21,033 nt of DNA from JAMOAW01 sp039908535 (lineage in GTDB: Bacteria; Pseudomonadota; Magnetococcia; Magnetococcales; JADFZT01), in contig JAMOAW010000054.1 in the NCBI GenBank assembly GCA_039908535.1, forward strand, positions 1 through 21,033, in the 5' to 3' direction. A program made the position numbers and the translations under genes. Below are positions 1 through 7,302 of the stretch, piece by piece (position 1 is the stretch's first letter; every line of letters begins with the position of its first letter). The notes beneath the pieces were generated by a model. That model was given only the letters and a program-made list of their open reading frames with translations. It had not been told where the DNA came from and made no database searches.

Positions 1-712
1 GCCTGACCATCGTCCACATCCGCCACACGCAACACGCCCGTCGCCGTATCGTTCCCATCCTCTACCACGCTGCCCGTGCTCGTACCAGAAATCGTCGCCG
101 CATCGTTGATGCCGGTTAAAGTCACCAAAATATTTTGATTGGTGCCATCGATAGATTGTACGGTGACGATTTCTGTAATGGTTTGACCTGCAGCCAAATG
201 CTGAATTTTGTCGTTATTGGCGGTAAAGGTCCATTGACCATCGGCATCTACCGTAAAACTGCCGTTGGCACTCTCACCAGTGGCTGCAATGAGTTGCGCC
301 TGACCATCGTCAACATCTGATACAATCAGTGTACCGCTTGCTATAAGAGTACCATCCTCGGTCACACGACCAGAGGTATCCCCAGAAAAAGAAGCAACAT
401 CGTTGATTCCGACAAGAGTAATGGTGATATTTTGCGAAGTACCGTCTATAGATTGCACGGTAATGACATCCGTGGTGATTTGACCAGCAGCCAAATGTTG
501 AACCTTGGCGTTATCTACCACATAAGTCCAATTGCCCTTGACATCCAGACTCACTGAACCAAGTGCATTTGGCGTTTGATAGGTGCCTGAAGCAAAAGAG
601 TTTTGATCATGATCAACGTCTGTAACGTCCAGTTTTCCAGAGGCGATCAGATGACCACTGTTGACATTGCTATCCTCGGTTAATCTGCTGGTACTCACAC
701 CAGTTATCACCG
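1..712 (-). repeat. Tandem VCBS repeat units inside the adhesin
   Basis: Two complete units and the start of a third can be read on the minus strand: roughly 395-712, 98-394 and 1-97. The ED dipeptide of successive units falls at about 672-677, 354-359 and 56-61, giving periods of about 318 and 297 bp. Each complete unit carries (K/S)VQHLAAGQ- or KIQHLAAGQ-type, VTVQSIDGT and GINDxA motifs. Similarity is clear at both DNA and protein level. Such arrays are prone to copy-number change and to assembly collapse. Confidence 0.85.
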
Positions 713-1139
713 CTGCATCGTTCATACCAACGATCTCAACTGTTGCCGTAGCCCAACTCAATGCACCACTACCCAGCTTGATGGCATAAGTAAAACTATC
801 GGTCAAATGTTCTCCTGCCGCCATACTTTGAATATTGGTAATAGAGTATAATGTTAACAGTTTATTGATATCATAAGATATCTTTTCGTTGATGATGGCA
901 ATAGGCACCCCCAGTTTACTGGTACTGGTCGTGCGTGCGGTGAGAAGTTCAGAAGTTTGAATTCCCACACCATCATCAAGAGAATACAATGATTTAGCCG
1001 CCCCGCCCAAATCATTGCCCATGACATCTAGTTGTTGTACCGTTCCCGCATTCTCTTCGTTCAAAACGAAATAGTCATCCTTAGCCTGCGGGGTATTAGA
1101 AAATGCAATTGAAATCCCTTTTGCGCTTGAGTTGCCCAT
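1..1139 (-). CDS. VCBS-repeat giant adhesin, N-terminal part (runs off left edge)
   Basis: An open frame of about 379 codons runs on the minus strand from ATG at 1139 to the window edge without a stop, so only the N-terminus is seen. A GGGAG ribosome site lies 7 nt upstream of the ATG. The protein begins MGNSSAKGISIAFS and has no Sec signal peptide. Next come a cadherin-like segment (AKDDYFVLNEENAG, DVMGNDLGG) and tandem VCBS units, each opening with a (V/L)(T/V)ED motif and closing with (G/V)(I/M)ND(A/V)A. Proteins of this build are usually very long surface adhesins exported by a type I system using a C-terminal signal that would lie outside the window. The LapA-type N-terminal retention module is not recognisable here. 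The PilZ gene lies 52 bp upstream in the same direction, which suggests co-regulation with the CsgD-like regulator. Export route and function are inferred. Confidence 0.85.
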   Translation of the reverse strand, partial: MGNSSAKGISIAFSNTPQAKDDYFVLNEENAGTVQQLDVMGNDLGGAAKSLYSLDDGVGIQTSELLTARTTSTSKLGVPIAIINEKISYDINKLLTLYSITNIQSMAAGEHLTDSFTYAIKLGSGALSWATATVEIVGMNDAAVITGVSTSRLTEDSNVNSGHLIASGKLDVTDVDHDQNSFASGTYQTPNALGSVSLDVKGNWTYVVDNAKVQHLAAGQITTDVITVQSIDGTSQNITITLVGINDVASFSGDTSGRVTEDGTLIASGTLIVSDVDDGQAQLIAATGESANGSFTVDADGQWTFTANNDKIQHLAAGQTITEIVTVQSIDGTNQNILVTLTGINDAATISGTSTGSVVEDGNDTATGVLRVADVDDGQ

Positions 1140-1191
1140 CTCGATTCTCCCGAATGATATTTTAGTGTTTCTTTAAAATCATCAATTAATA

Positions 1192-1518
1192 TTATGTTAT
1201 CAATTGTAATATGTTATACTCTTTCTCAAAAAGGATAGCCATGCCATTTTCATCAATACGATGAACCAATCCTGAAAGTTTAATAAGAGTATTCTCCTTG
1301 GATTGCCTTTTCTTAAATGTTACAGAAGAAAGGAGTAATTCTATTTCAACTTTCGTTCCTAGTGGCAATGTATACTTTGTCTTAAAAAATGCACCTCCTG
1401 AACAGACGTCTTTGGTCAAAAGCATCATGACCTCTTGCTTTTCCTCGCCAAGAAAAGAAATCTGAGATTTAAGTTCCAAAGGAAATCTCTCAATCTGTCT
1501 TTGTTCTTTAGTTGGCAT
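1192..1518 (-). CDS. PilZ-domain protein, putative cyclic-di-GMP receptor
   Basis: This is a single-domain protein of about 108 residues. It carries the two PilZ signatures: an RxxxR motif near the start (RQIER) and a (D/N)xSxxG-type motif (KDVCSGGAFF), followed by beta-strand-like segments (TKVEIELLL, KLSGLVHRI, GMAILFEKEY). PilZ domains bind cyclic-di-GMP through these motifs and act on motility, secretion or exopolysaccharide machinery. I chose the ATG at 1518 because the domain begins right after it. A longer in-frame start at 1566 adds 16 residues but has no visible ribosome site, and the one for 1518 (AAGAAAG) is weak. The gene lies between the CsgD-like regulator and the giant adhesin, so a role in adhesion control is a reasonable inference. 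Codon use is AT-rich. Confidence 0.72.
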   Translation of the reverse strand: MPTKEQRQIERFPLELKSQISFLGEEKQEVMMLLTKDVCSGGAFFKTKYTLPLGTKVEIELLLSSVTFKKRQSKENTLIKLSGLVHRIDENGMAILFEKEYNILQLIT

Positions 1519-1661
1519 GATAAACGCTTTCTTGTGTGGTTCATTGCTCTTAAGACACACATCCATTTATAGCAATGGTAAAATAAAATATGCAAAATAA
1601 AAAGAAAAAAGAAGCATGAGTTGGTATGATTTTGGTATGATTTTATTAGGCAAAACCTCCT

Positions 1662-1700
1662 ATAAACTCATACGCTCCTCATACATTCGTATGAGTTTAT
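1662..1700. promoter_or_regulatory. 13-bp perfect inverted repeat with extra half-sites (operator or terminator)
   Basis: ATAAACTCATACG at 1662-1674 is the exact reverse complement of 1688-1700, with a 13-nt loop. The loop carries another CTCATAC (1678-1684), so there are three copies of this 7-mer: two direct and one inverted. About 20-40 bp away, GGTATGAT occurs twice with a 12-bp period (1623-1642). The hairpin lies just past the stop of the LuxR-type gene and upstream of the PilZ gene. No clean U tract follows on the minus strand, so an operator for the neighbouring regulator is at least as likely as a terminator. Confidence 0.45.
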
Positions 1701-1722
1701 GGGAATACGATATATTGAGATG

Positions 1723-2376
1723 TTAAAAATTTTTAGCAGACCACAAACTTGCCTGAGTTCTTGTGGTGACCCCAATTTTTTTAAATAGATGATAAATATG
1801 CGTCTTGACTGTGTTAAGGCTAACACCAAGATAATTTGCAATCTCTTTATTGCCCTTCCCCTCGGCAATATGAACTAATATTTCCCGTTCTCTGGGTGTC
1901 AATAATGCTATTTTTTCCATCTGAGAGCTCTTTTCCTCAATAGAAGAAGAGACCCCTTCTGCTTGACGCAATATTTGAGACATAATTTCCCAGGAATACC
2001 ACAATTGCCCCTCCAGTATTGTGAGTACCCCTTTAGGAAATAGATCCAAAGCGTCACCTTTACAAAAAATACCCCGTAAATTTCGACACAACACATTGTG
2101 TCGAATAATAATCTCACGAGGTACATTGAAAAAGGCTATATAAAATTTTAAAGTGTCTGATAAGGTATCGATCATCTGACAATCTTTAAAATCATCAGAA
2201 TAGCTTTGAAAATCAAAAAGAACCAACTCAATTTTATTGAAAAGAGTGCTAGAATGAAGAATCTCTTTTATTTCAGTCACGCAGACAAAATTGTGTCCTG
2301 TATGTTGATGCAGAAATGCAGCCAATAATTCATTTTGTAACTTATTTGTCCCAACAATATATATAAATGATTTCAT
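1723..2376 (-). CDS. CsgD-like LuxR-family transcriptional regulator
   Basis: A protein of 217 residues. The last ~65 residues form a LuxR/GerE helix-turn-helix: LTPREREILVHIAEG, then NKEIANYLGVSLNTVKTHIYHLFKKIGV and TRTQASLWSA. The N-terminal part resembles the degenerate receiver-like domain of CsgD (start MKSFIYIVGTNKLQNELL, middle CRNLRGIFCKGD, FPKGVLTILEGQLW). It lacks a clear acidic phosphorylation pocket. CsgD-type proteins switch on curli or other biofilm matrix genes under cyclic-di-GMP control. I use ATG 2376 because AAGGG lies 4 nt upstream; an in-frame start at 2472 would add 32 residues unlike the family. Its neighbours, a PilZ protein and a VCBS adhesin, fit a biofilm regulator. 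The target genes are inferred. The gene is AT-rich compared with the block to its right. Confidence 0.75.
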   Translation of the reverse strand: MKSFIYIVGTNKLQNELLAAFLHQHTGHNFVCVTEIKEILHSSTLFNKIELVLFDFQSYSDDFKDCQMIDTLSDTLKFYIAFFNVPREIIIRHNVLCRNLRGIFCKGDALDLFPKGVLTILEGQLWYSWEIMSQILRQAEGVSSSIEEKSSQMEKIALLTPREREILVHIAEGKGNKEIANYLGVSLNTVKTHIYHLFKKIGVTTRTQASLWSAKNF

Positions 2377-2480
2377 TGCGCCCTTATAAATTTTTCGGTC
2401 ACAAAATGAAAGAATTTGATAATACTTCCTTTCTATGAATACCCAATAGCATTCATTCTTTCCAATGAACAATATTTAAT

Positions 2481-2520
2481 AAAATCAAGACCCTGGGGAA
2501 AAACCCCAAGGTCCTTTTTT
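2481..2520. terminator. Hairpin terminator, short member of the palindromic repeat family
   Basis: GACCCTGGGG (2489-2498) pairs with CCCCAAGGTC (2504-2513) around a five-A loop, with one G-T wobble. The stem is followed by a T6 run on the plus strand and a T-rich flank on the minus strand, so it could end transcription both ways. It lies downstream of the nucleotide-sugar dehydrogenase (minus strand). The flanking AAAATCAAGACC word is the outer stem of the large repeats found further right. Confidence 0.65.
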
Positions 2521-2566
2521 CCTGTTATAAAGAATCCTCATGCACGCCAAATCTTCTGTTGATCCG

Positions 2567-3787
2567 CTATAAACGGTCGTGATCCGTAGAAACCAAAACG
2601 CAATCCATGCTGGCCAAAAGCTCTGGGGTGATCTCGACACTCTGCATTTTTAATTTATGCGACCGACTCGGACGCATAACAGGAAGATAAGGATCGGAAT
2701 ACTCCATTAAAGCACCCGCCTTTTGTAATTTTTGCAACAAAACAAAAGAGGGTGACTCCCGCGCATCGTCGACATTTTTCTTATAGGCCAAACCCAAAAC
2801 CAAAATACGCGAACCTCGTATGGATTTGCTCTTGACGTTTAACGCCTCGGCAATCTTGGCCATCACATAGTCCGGCATAGAAGAGTTGACCTCCCCAGCC
2901 AACTCGATAAAACGCGTATTTACTCCATATTCCCGCGCCTTCCAGGTTAAATAAAAAGGATCAATGGGAATACAATGCCCCCCTAAACCTGGTCCCGGAT
3001 AAAAAGGAGTAAACCCAAACGGCTTGGTGGCCGCCGCACGAATGACCTCAAAAATATCCAACCCCATCCTATCAGCCACAATTTTTAACTCGTTCACCAA
3101 GGCGATGTTCACCGACCGATAGGTGTTTTCTAAAATTTTAACCATCTCCGCCGCCGCCGTCGACGAAACCGGAATCACGCGATCAATCACCTGTTCATAC
3201 AACGTCATCCCTACCTCTAAACAGGCAGAGGTGGTGCCACCACACACCTTGGGAATGGAGCGCGTCGTAAAATCAGGATTGGCCGGATCCTCCCGCTCTG
3301 GAGAATAAACCAAAAAATAATTCTCCCCCAACACAAACCCCTTCTTCTCAAGGCGGGGACGTAACTCTTCATCGGTGGTGCCTGGATAGGTGGTACTCTC
3401 TAAAGAGAGCATTTGACCCATCTGCAAATAGGGCAACATGGTCTCCACTGAACCCACCACATAAGAAAGATCTGGCTCGCGATTTTTGTTCAATGGGGTG
3501 GGCAAACACATGATAATCACATCCATATCACGCACCGCCGAAAAATCATCCGTGGCCCGAAAACGCCCTGCCTGCATGGCTTGATGTAAAGTGGCAAAAT
3601 CAAGATGCTCTATGTAAGAATCCCCTAGACCAAGTTTACGAATTTTCTCGGCATCCACATCACAACCAATTACGGTAAATTTTTCCTCTAAAAACCGCAA
3701 CGCCAACGGCAATCCCACATAACCCAAACCAATAATCCCAATTTGCGCTTGACGTCCCTTAATTTTTGCACACAATTTATCTTTCAT
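2567..3787 (-). CDS. Nucleotide-sugar dehydrogenase, UDP-GlcNAc 6-dehydrogenase (WbpA/WecC-like), short C-terminus
   Basis: A 406-residue enzyme of the UDP-glucose/GDP-mannose dehydrogenase family. It should oxidise C6 of a UDP-hexosamine to the uronic acid with two NAD+, supplying polysaccharide precursors. The Rossmann motif GIIGLGYVGLPLA lies at residues 17-29. K217 and N221 (KILENTYRSVNIAL) match the catalytic Lys/Asn region. The nucleophile is C272 in PGPGLGGHCIPIDPFYL, a block typical of the UDP-GlcNAc/UDP-ManNAc branch. The C-terminal domain (VLGLAYKKNVDDARESP) is present, but the protein stops right after STDHDRL. Relatives usually continue for about 25-35 residues to a VDTR strand. 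The ribosome site is a modest GAGG 10 nt before the ATG. The neighbouring polymerase-like gene at the right end hints at polysaccharide synthesis, though it is 16 kb away. Confidence 0.85.
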   Translation of the reverse strand: MKDKLCAKIKGRQAQIGIIGLGYVGLPLALRFLEEKFTVIGCDVDAEKIRKLGLGDSYIEHLDFATLHQAMQAGRFRATDDFSAVRDMDVIIMCLPTPLNKNREPDLSYVVGSVETMLPYLQMGQMLSLESTTYPGTTDEELRPRLEKKGFVLGENYFLVYSPEREDPANPDFTTRSIPKVCGGTTSACLEVGMTLYEQVIDRVIPVSSTAAAEMVKILENTYRSVNIALVNELKIVADRMGLDIFEVIRAAATKPFGFTPFYPGPGLGGHCIPIDPFYLTWKAREYGVNTRFIELAGEVNSSMPDYVMAKIAEALNVKSKSIRGSRILVLGLAYKKNVDDARESPSFVLLQKLQKAGALMEYSDPYLPVMRPSRSHKLKMQSVEITPELLASMDCVLVSTDHDRL

Positions 3788-3879
3788 TTCAAAAAAACCT
3801 CAACACACATCAAAAGTTAAAATCCTATGAAAAAGGTGTTCTCTGTACTATAAAACAGGTAACCGTTCAGATAAAAAAA

Positions 3880-4000
3880 ATCAAAAACAAGACCTTGGGG
3901 GATTGCATCCCCCACCCCCCCTGCTATTTGAAGAAAGCAAAACCGAATTCAAAAGCAAAGTCAAAACCCTGGGGGCAATCCCCCAGACCCCTTTTTTTTA
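3880..4000. repeat. Composite partial copy of the palindromic repeat family
   Basis: Two GC hairpins occur here. One is GGGGGATTGCATCCCCC (about 3896-3912), preceded by AAACAAGACCTT. The other is CTGGGGGCAATCCCCCAG (about 3969-3986), preceded by a GCAAAACCGAATTCAAAAGC-like leader and followed by ACCCC and a run of T. The second half matches the left half of the complete copies elsewhere. The first part matches their outer arm in the opposite orientation. It fills the gap between rimO and the dehydrogenase gene and may end rimO transcription. A short open frame across it (3766-4011, plus) looks spurious. Confidence 0.7.
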
Positions 4001-4047
4001 TTAATATATGAACAGTTACGCCAAAGCAATAAATCATTGAGTTTCAA

Positions 4048-5448
4048 TTAACGTAAACTTTTACTTCGGTGAACGGTTACTAAAACAGTACCAACCAAAT
4101 CATACTCATGGGCTTCGGAAATCGCTACCTGAACCCTCTCCCCTGGCTGCCAGTCACCCCGATTAAAATAGACCACCCCATCCACTTCAGGGGCTTGACC
4201 AGCAAGTCGACCCACCATCAACCATTCACTCTCCTGAGATGGACCATCAACCAATACCTCTACTTGCGATCCAACCAACGCGCGCAACTTGCGCCGACTG
4301 ATCTTTTGCTGGCGTTTCATCAACCGATCCCGACGCTCTTTGGCTACCTTACGTGGCACTTTATCCGGCAATAAATAGGAGGCCGCGCTGGCTTCATCGG
4401 AATATAAAAACACCCCTAAGCGATCAAATTCAACCCGCGAAATAAACTTTAATAAATGCTTAAATTCTGCTTTACTCTCCCCAGGAAACCCAACGATAAA
4501 CGCACTCCGCAACACCGCCTGCGGCACACGCTCCCGAATGCGTTGCACCACCCGCTCTGGTGCAGATGCCGGGCTATACCGCTGCATTCTCTTTAAAACC
4601 TCTGGGTGACTGTGCTGAAAAGGAACATCTAAATAAGGAATTATCTTGGAATTGCTCGCCATAACCTGCAACAGACGATCGGTCACCAACGAGGGATATA
4701 AATATAAAACACGCAGCCAAACAAGACCATCCACAGCGGACAATCGCTCTAAAAGGGCAGCTAAATCGGTCCGGGGGGTTAAATCTCGACCATAAAAACT
4801 GCTGTCTTGCGAAACTAAATTAATCTCACGTACCCCCTGACCAACCAGGTGTTCCACCTCAGACAAAATGTGCGCCACGCTCCGAGAACGAAAAGCCCCT
4901 TTTAACTGAGGAATAATACAAAACGTACACGGATTGTCACACCCTTCGGCAATTTTGACATAGGCCGTATGCGCAGGAGTGGTGATCACCCGCACACTCT
5001 CCTCGACAACTGGCTCACGTGCCTCTATACGAACCACCCGATTTTGAACACTCTTAAAACCAGTACCCTCCCCCTCCTGAAGCCAAGGAATCACCTGCGC
5101 CCCCTGGTCGGTGCCGGTCAAAAGATCAATACTCGGAAAATCCTCTACCAAAGAGGCCCCATATCGCTGGGCCAAACAACCAGTCACCAACAATTTCTTA
5201 CCAGGATAGGTCACTTTTAAAGCCGCCATTTCCGCAATCGCCTGCCGAGATTCCGCCTCAGCCTCAGCGATAAAACCACAGGTGTTGACCACCAAAAGGT
5301 CGGCCTCCTCTGGGGTTGGGGTCGAAACATACCCAGCTTGCACAAAACGACCCAATAAATTTTCGGTATCCACTAAATTTTTCGGGCATCCCAGCGAGAT
5401 CACCCCTACTTTTTTTAACATATCCTGTGACAACATCCCACTATTCAC
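4048..5448 (-). CDS. rimO: Ribosomal protein uS12 (S12) methylthiotransferase RimO
   Basis: A radical-SAM methylthiotransferase that modifies the conserved aspartate of ribosomal protein S12 in the cytoplasm. The order of domains is typical. The N-terminal MTTase domain has cysteines C21 (SLGCPKN), C57 (NTCGF) and C91 (TGCL). The radical SAM motif is C170-x3-C174-x2-C177 (GCDNPCTFCIIP). A C-terminal TRAM domain starts around residue 395 (VGSQVEVLVDG). SFIYRDL-type linkers (VSQDSSFYGRDL) also fit. The length of 466 is slightly above the family norm. The start is uncertain: GTG at 5448 overlaps the yajQ stop by 8 nt, and ATGs at 5436 and 5421 lack well-spaced ribosome sites. Translational coupling to yajQ is likely. 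Confidence 0.95.
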   Translation of the reverse strand: MNSGMLSQDMLKKVGVISLGCPKNLVDTENLLGRFVQAGYVSTPTPEEADLLVVNTCGFIAEAEAESRQAIAEMAALKVTYPGKKLLVTGCLAQRYGASLVEDFPSIDLLTGTDQGAQVIPWLQEGEGTGFKSVQNRVVRIEAREPVVEESVRVITTPAHTAYVKIAEGCDNPCTFCIIPQLKGAFRSRSVAHILSEVEHLVGQGVREINLVSQDSSFYGRDLTPRTDLAALLERLSAVDGLVWLRVLYLYPSLVTDRLLQVMASNSKIIPYLDVPFQHSHPEVLKRMQRYSPASAPERVVQRIRERVPQAVLRSAFIVGFPGESKAEFKHLLKFISRVEFDRLGVFLYSDEASAASYLLPDKVPRKVAKERRDRLMKRQQKISRRKLRALVGSQVEVLVDGPSQESEWLMVGRLAGQAPEVDGVVYFNRGDWQPGERVQVAISEAHEYDLVGTVLVTVHRSKSLR

Positions 5449-5926
5449 GAAAATTTATAAACTGCAGCGGAATATCAAAATCGGTCTCTTTGAGCAACGC
5501 AATCACCTGCTGGAGATCATCCCGATTTTTTCCTGTAACCCGAACCAAATCCCCCTGAATGGCGGCCTGCACCTTTAGTTTACTCTCTTTGATCATCTTA
5601 ACAATTTTGCGCCCCAACTCGACCTCTACCCCCTGACGCACCGTCACCTTTTGGCGCACCAAACCACCAGAGGCATTTTCAACCACAGCAAAGTCCAACA
5701 CCTTTGGATCCACCTGTCGGCGCACCATTTTGCTTTTGAGAACAATCACAACCTGTTCTAATTTATATTTATCATCGGTGGTAATGGTGATCACCGGTTT
5801 TTCATTGACCAATGTGGTCTTTGAGCCTTTAAAATCATAACGGGTGGTGATCTCCTTGATCGTCTGCTGCAGGGCGTTTTCCACCTCCTGCGCATCCACC
5901 TGAGAAACGATATCAAACGAAGGCAT
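5441..5926 (-). CDS. yajQ: YajQ-family nucleotide/cyclic-di-GMP-binding protein
   Basis: A 161-residue protein matching the YajQ (UPF0234) family along its whole length: MPSFDIVSQVD at the start, EITTRYDFKGSK, KMVRRQVD, VRVTGKNRDDLQ and the closing DIPLQFINFRE. Members are small cytosolic two-domain RNA-binding-fold proteins. Some, such as the Xanthomonas and Pseudomonas homologues, bind cyclic-di-GMP and influence transcription. A strong purine-rich AGGGGGG lies 6-7 nt before the ATG. It sits between lolA and rimO, and its stop overlaps the rimO start. Whether this copy binds cyclic-di-GMP cannot be told from sequence alone. Confidence 0.93.
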   Translation of the reverse strand: MPSFDIVSQVDAQEVENALQQTIKEITTRYDFKGSKTTLVNEKPVITITTDDKYKLEQVVIVLKSKMVRRQVDPKVLDFAVVENASGGLVRQKVTVRQGVEVELGRKIVKMIKESKLKVQAAIQGDLVRVTGKNRDDLQQVIALLKETDFDIPLQFINFRE

Positions 5927-5990
5927 TTTAATTTCCCCCCTTTCCTATCGGGATAACATAAACCTAAACAACCCAAAAAAACGAATCACT

Positions 5991-6698
5991 TCACTTTACC
6001 TCGGACCAACCCGCCCCATCAATGACATCCACCCCTTCTGGCACTTTAAAAATAAATTTTTCTGCCGGAATCGGTTGATTCATCCGTAGCGCACTAAAAG
6101 TAAATTGCGAACGATGACCCAGGGTATCCTCGACATTCAAGGCCAACAGTGTATTTCCTGTGGCATCCAATGTCACATCAACCTCTTGGAAAGATCCCTT
6201 TTTATGGGGCCACAAACGAACCGAAGGCAAATTCCACTGGGGATCCTGGAACACCTCCCATTTAAATAAACTCTCAATACGCGACTGAGAAACCAAAAAA
6301 GCGGCAGGAGAATCGTGCGATGTATCGGCGGGTATCTGTGTGACCTGCTGGAGTTCCGGTTCATAATACCAAACACTCTTGCCATCAGAAAGAATCTGTT
6401 GTACGTCAGGAGTTTGATAATCCCACAAAAACCGCCCAGGCTTGGCCGCAGCAAACCGCCCTTGACTGACTTGATCCTGGGCACCATTGGCGGAGATGAC
6501 CTTTTGAAAAAAATCCGCTTCAACACTTTGTAAACGATCTAAAAAACTCTGCAATCGTCGCACAACGGGATCTGATGGGGAAACCACAGGGGAAGTGACC
6601 TCTTTGGCAGCAGAATCACCATGAACAGGAAGGGCGATCATCCACAAAACCAATCCAAAATAGACCCAAACCTCACGTCCAAAACCAAAATATTTCAT
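5991..6698 (-). CDS. lolA: Outer-membrane lipoprotein carrier protein LolA
   Basis: A 235-residue periplasmic protein of the LolA family, which shuttles lipoproteins from the LolCDE complex to the outer membrane. There is a Sec signal peptide (MKYFGFGREVWVYFGLVLWMI, cleavage probably after ALPVHG). Family landmarks follow: LQSVEADFFQKV, GRFAAAKPGRFLWDYQTP, QQILSDGKSVWYYEPELQQVTQ, and near the end FIFKVPEGVDVIDG. The ATG at 6698 is supported by AAGGA 5-6 nt upstream and by the signal peptide. An upstream in-frame start at 6794 would bury the signal behind 32 extra residues. It is probably the first gene of a lolA-yajQ-rimO run, with a 64-bp gap to yajQ. It is divergent from the next gene on the plus strand. 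Confidence 0.93.
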   Translation of the reverse strand: MKYFGFGREVWVYFGLVLWMIALPVHGDSAAKEVTSPVVSPSDPVVRRLQSFLDRLQSVEADFFQKVISANGAQDQVSQGRFAAAKPGRFLWDYQTPDVQQILSDGKSVWYYEPELQQVTQIPADTSHDSPAAFLVSQSRIESLFKWEVFQDPQWNLPSVRLWPHKKGSFQEVDVTLDATGNTLLALNVEDTLGHRSQFTFSALRMNQPIPAEKFIFKVPEGVDVIDGAGWSEVK

Positions 6699-6771
6699 CT
6701 GTTCCTTTCTCTCAACCCAAAAATTTAAATTTTCACACATGTAAATGGTACATATTTTGCTAAACAATTCA

Positions 6772-6801
6772 TTGACAAAACAACTCTCGACCAACTTTTA
6801 C
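6772..6801 (+). promoter_or_regulatory. Possible sigma-70-type promoter for the small protein at 6817
   Basis: A perfect -35 hexamer TTGACA lies at 6772-6777 in the 118-bp divergent gap. An 18-nt spacer puts TTTTAC at the -10 position (6796-6801), a poor match. The downstream gene starts at 6817 with AAGG 6-7 nt before its ATG. The -10 and the ribosome site are so close that the leader would be very short, so this is weak evidence. Confidence 0.25.
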
Positions 6802-6816
6802 AAAACAAGGTAGAAA

Positions 6817-7299
6817 ATGGTTTTCAATACGTTCAATCCAGAGCCAGAAACCCATATAGATCCACATGGGATAGACCTCACCACATCTTTTGACTTCAAA
6901 AGTCTACAAAAAAGAGTGACAGGAAAAAATAGTTTACCACAACTCCTCCATGAACTCGCGTTATGGCTCGGTACAATCATCCGTTTAGAGATGATCGCCT
7001 ATTGGAATCTTAACCAAAGCCATTTGGAGTACAACGACCAACACCCCGATTTACCAATACTCCTGGAGGTCACCCATGCCATTATCGACGGTCCACTGCC
7101 ACGAATCCGCCATTGGCGTCAAAAAGAGTGGCTTTTACACCTCTGGATTGACACCCCTCTTGATAAAGGAGAGCGCATGTTAATCATCGAAAAAGGGTAT
7201 CATTTACCCCTAGAACAAATGAATCCTCTGCTGCGCGAAATGTTAAAAATTTTTCAATCAGCACTCAAACAATGCCAAAACCCAACAGATGCCAAGTGA
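6817..7299 (+). CDS. Unrecognised 160-residue protein with GAF-like pattern
   Basis: I do not recognise a family. The ATG has a good ribosome site (AAGG, spacing 6-7) and the open frame is well filled. Residues ~39-62 (SLPQLLHELALWLGTIIRLEMI) and the C-terminal helix (QMNPLLREMLKIFQSALKQC) resemble the first and last helices of GAF sensory domains, with a hydrophobic strand between (MLIIEKG). This is pattern resemblance only. No signal peptide or membrane segment is seen, so it is probably cytosolic. It is divergent from lolA and converges on the next gene with only a 3-nt gap between stops, leaving no room for a terminator. Confidence 0.6.
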   Translation: MVFNTFNPEPETHIDPHGIDLTTSFDFKSLQKRVTGKNSLPQLLHELALWLGTIIRLEMIAYWNLNQSHLEYNDQHPDLPILLEVTHAIIDGPLPRIRHWRQKEWLLHLWIDTPLDKGERMLIIEKGYHLPLEQMNPLLREMLKIFQSALKQCQNPTDAK

Positions 7300-7302
7300 T
7301 AC

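Noticed and set aside
1..712. Periodic DNA at the left edge as a possible CRISPR or minisatellite
   Set aside because: The ~300-bp period carries a continuous reading frame with VCBS motifs, so it is coding repeat.
3766..4011. Plus-strand ORF of 81 codons between the dehydrogenase and rimO
   Set aside because: It crosses the promoter region and composite repeat E, with low-complexity Lys-rich translation. Hairpins explain the sequence better.
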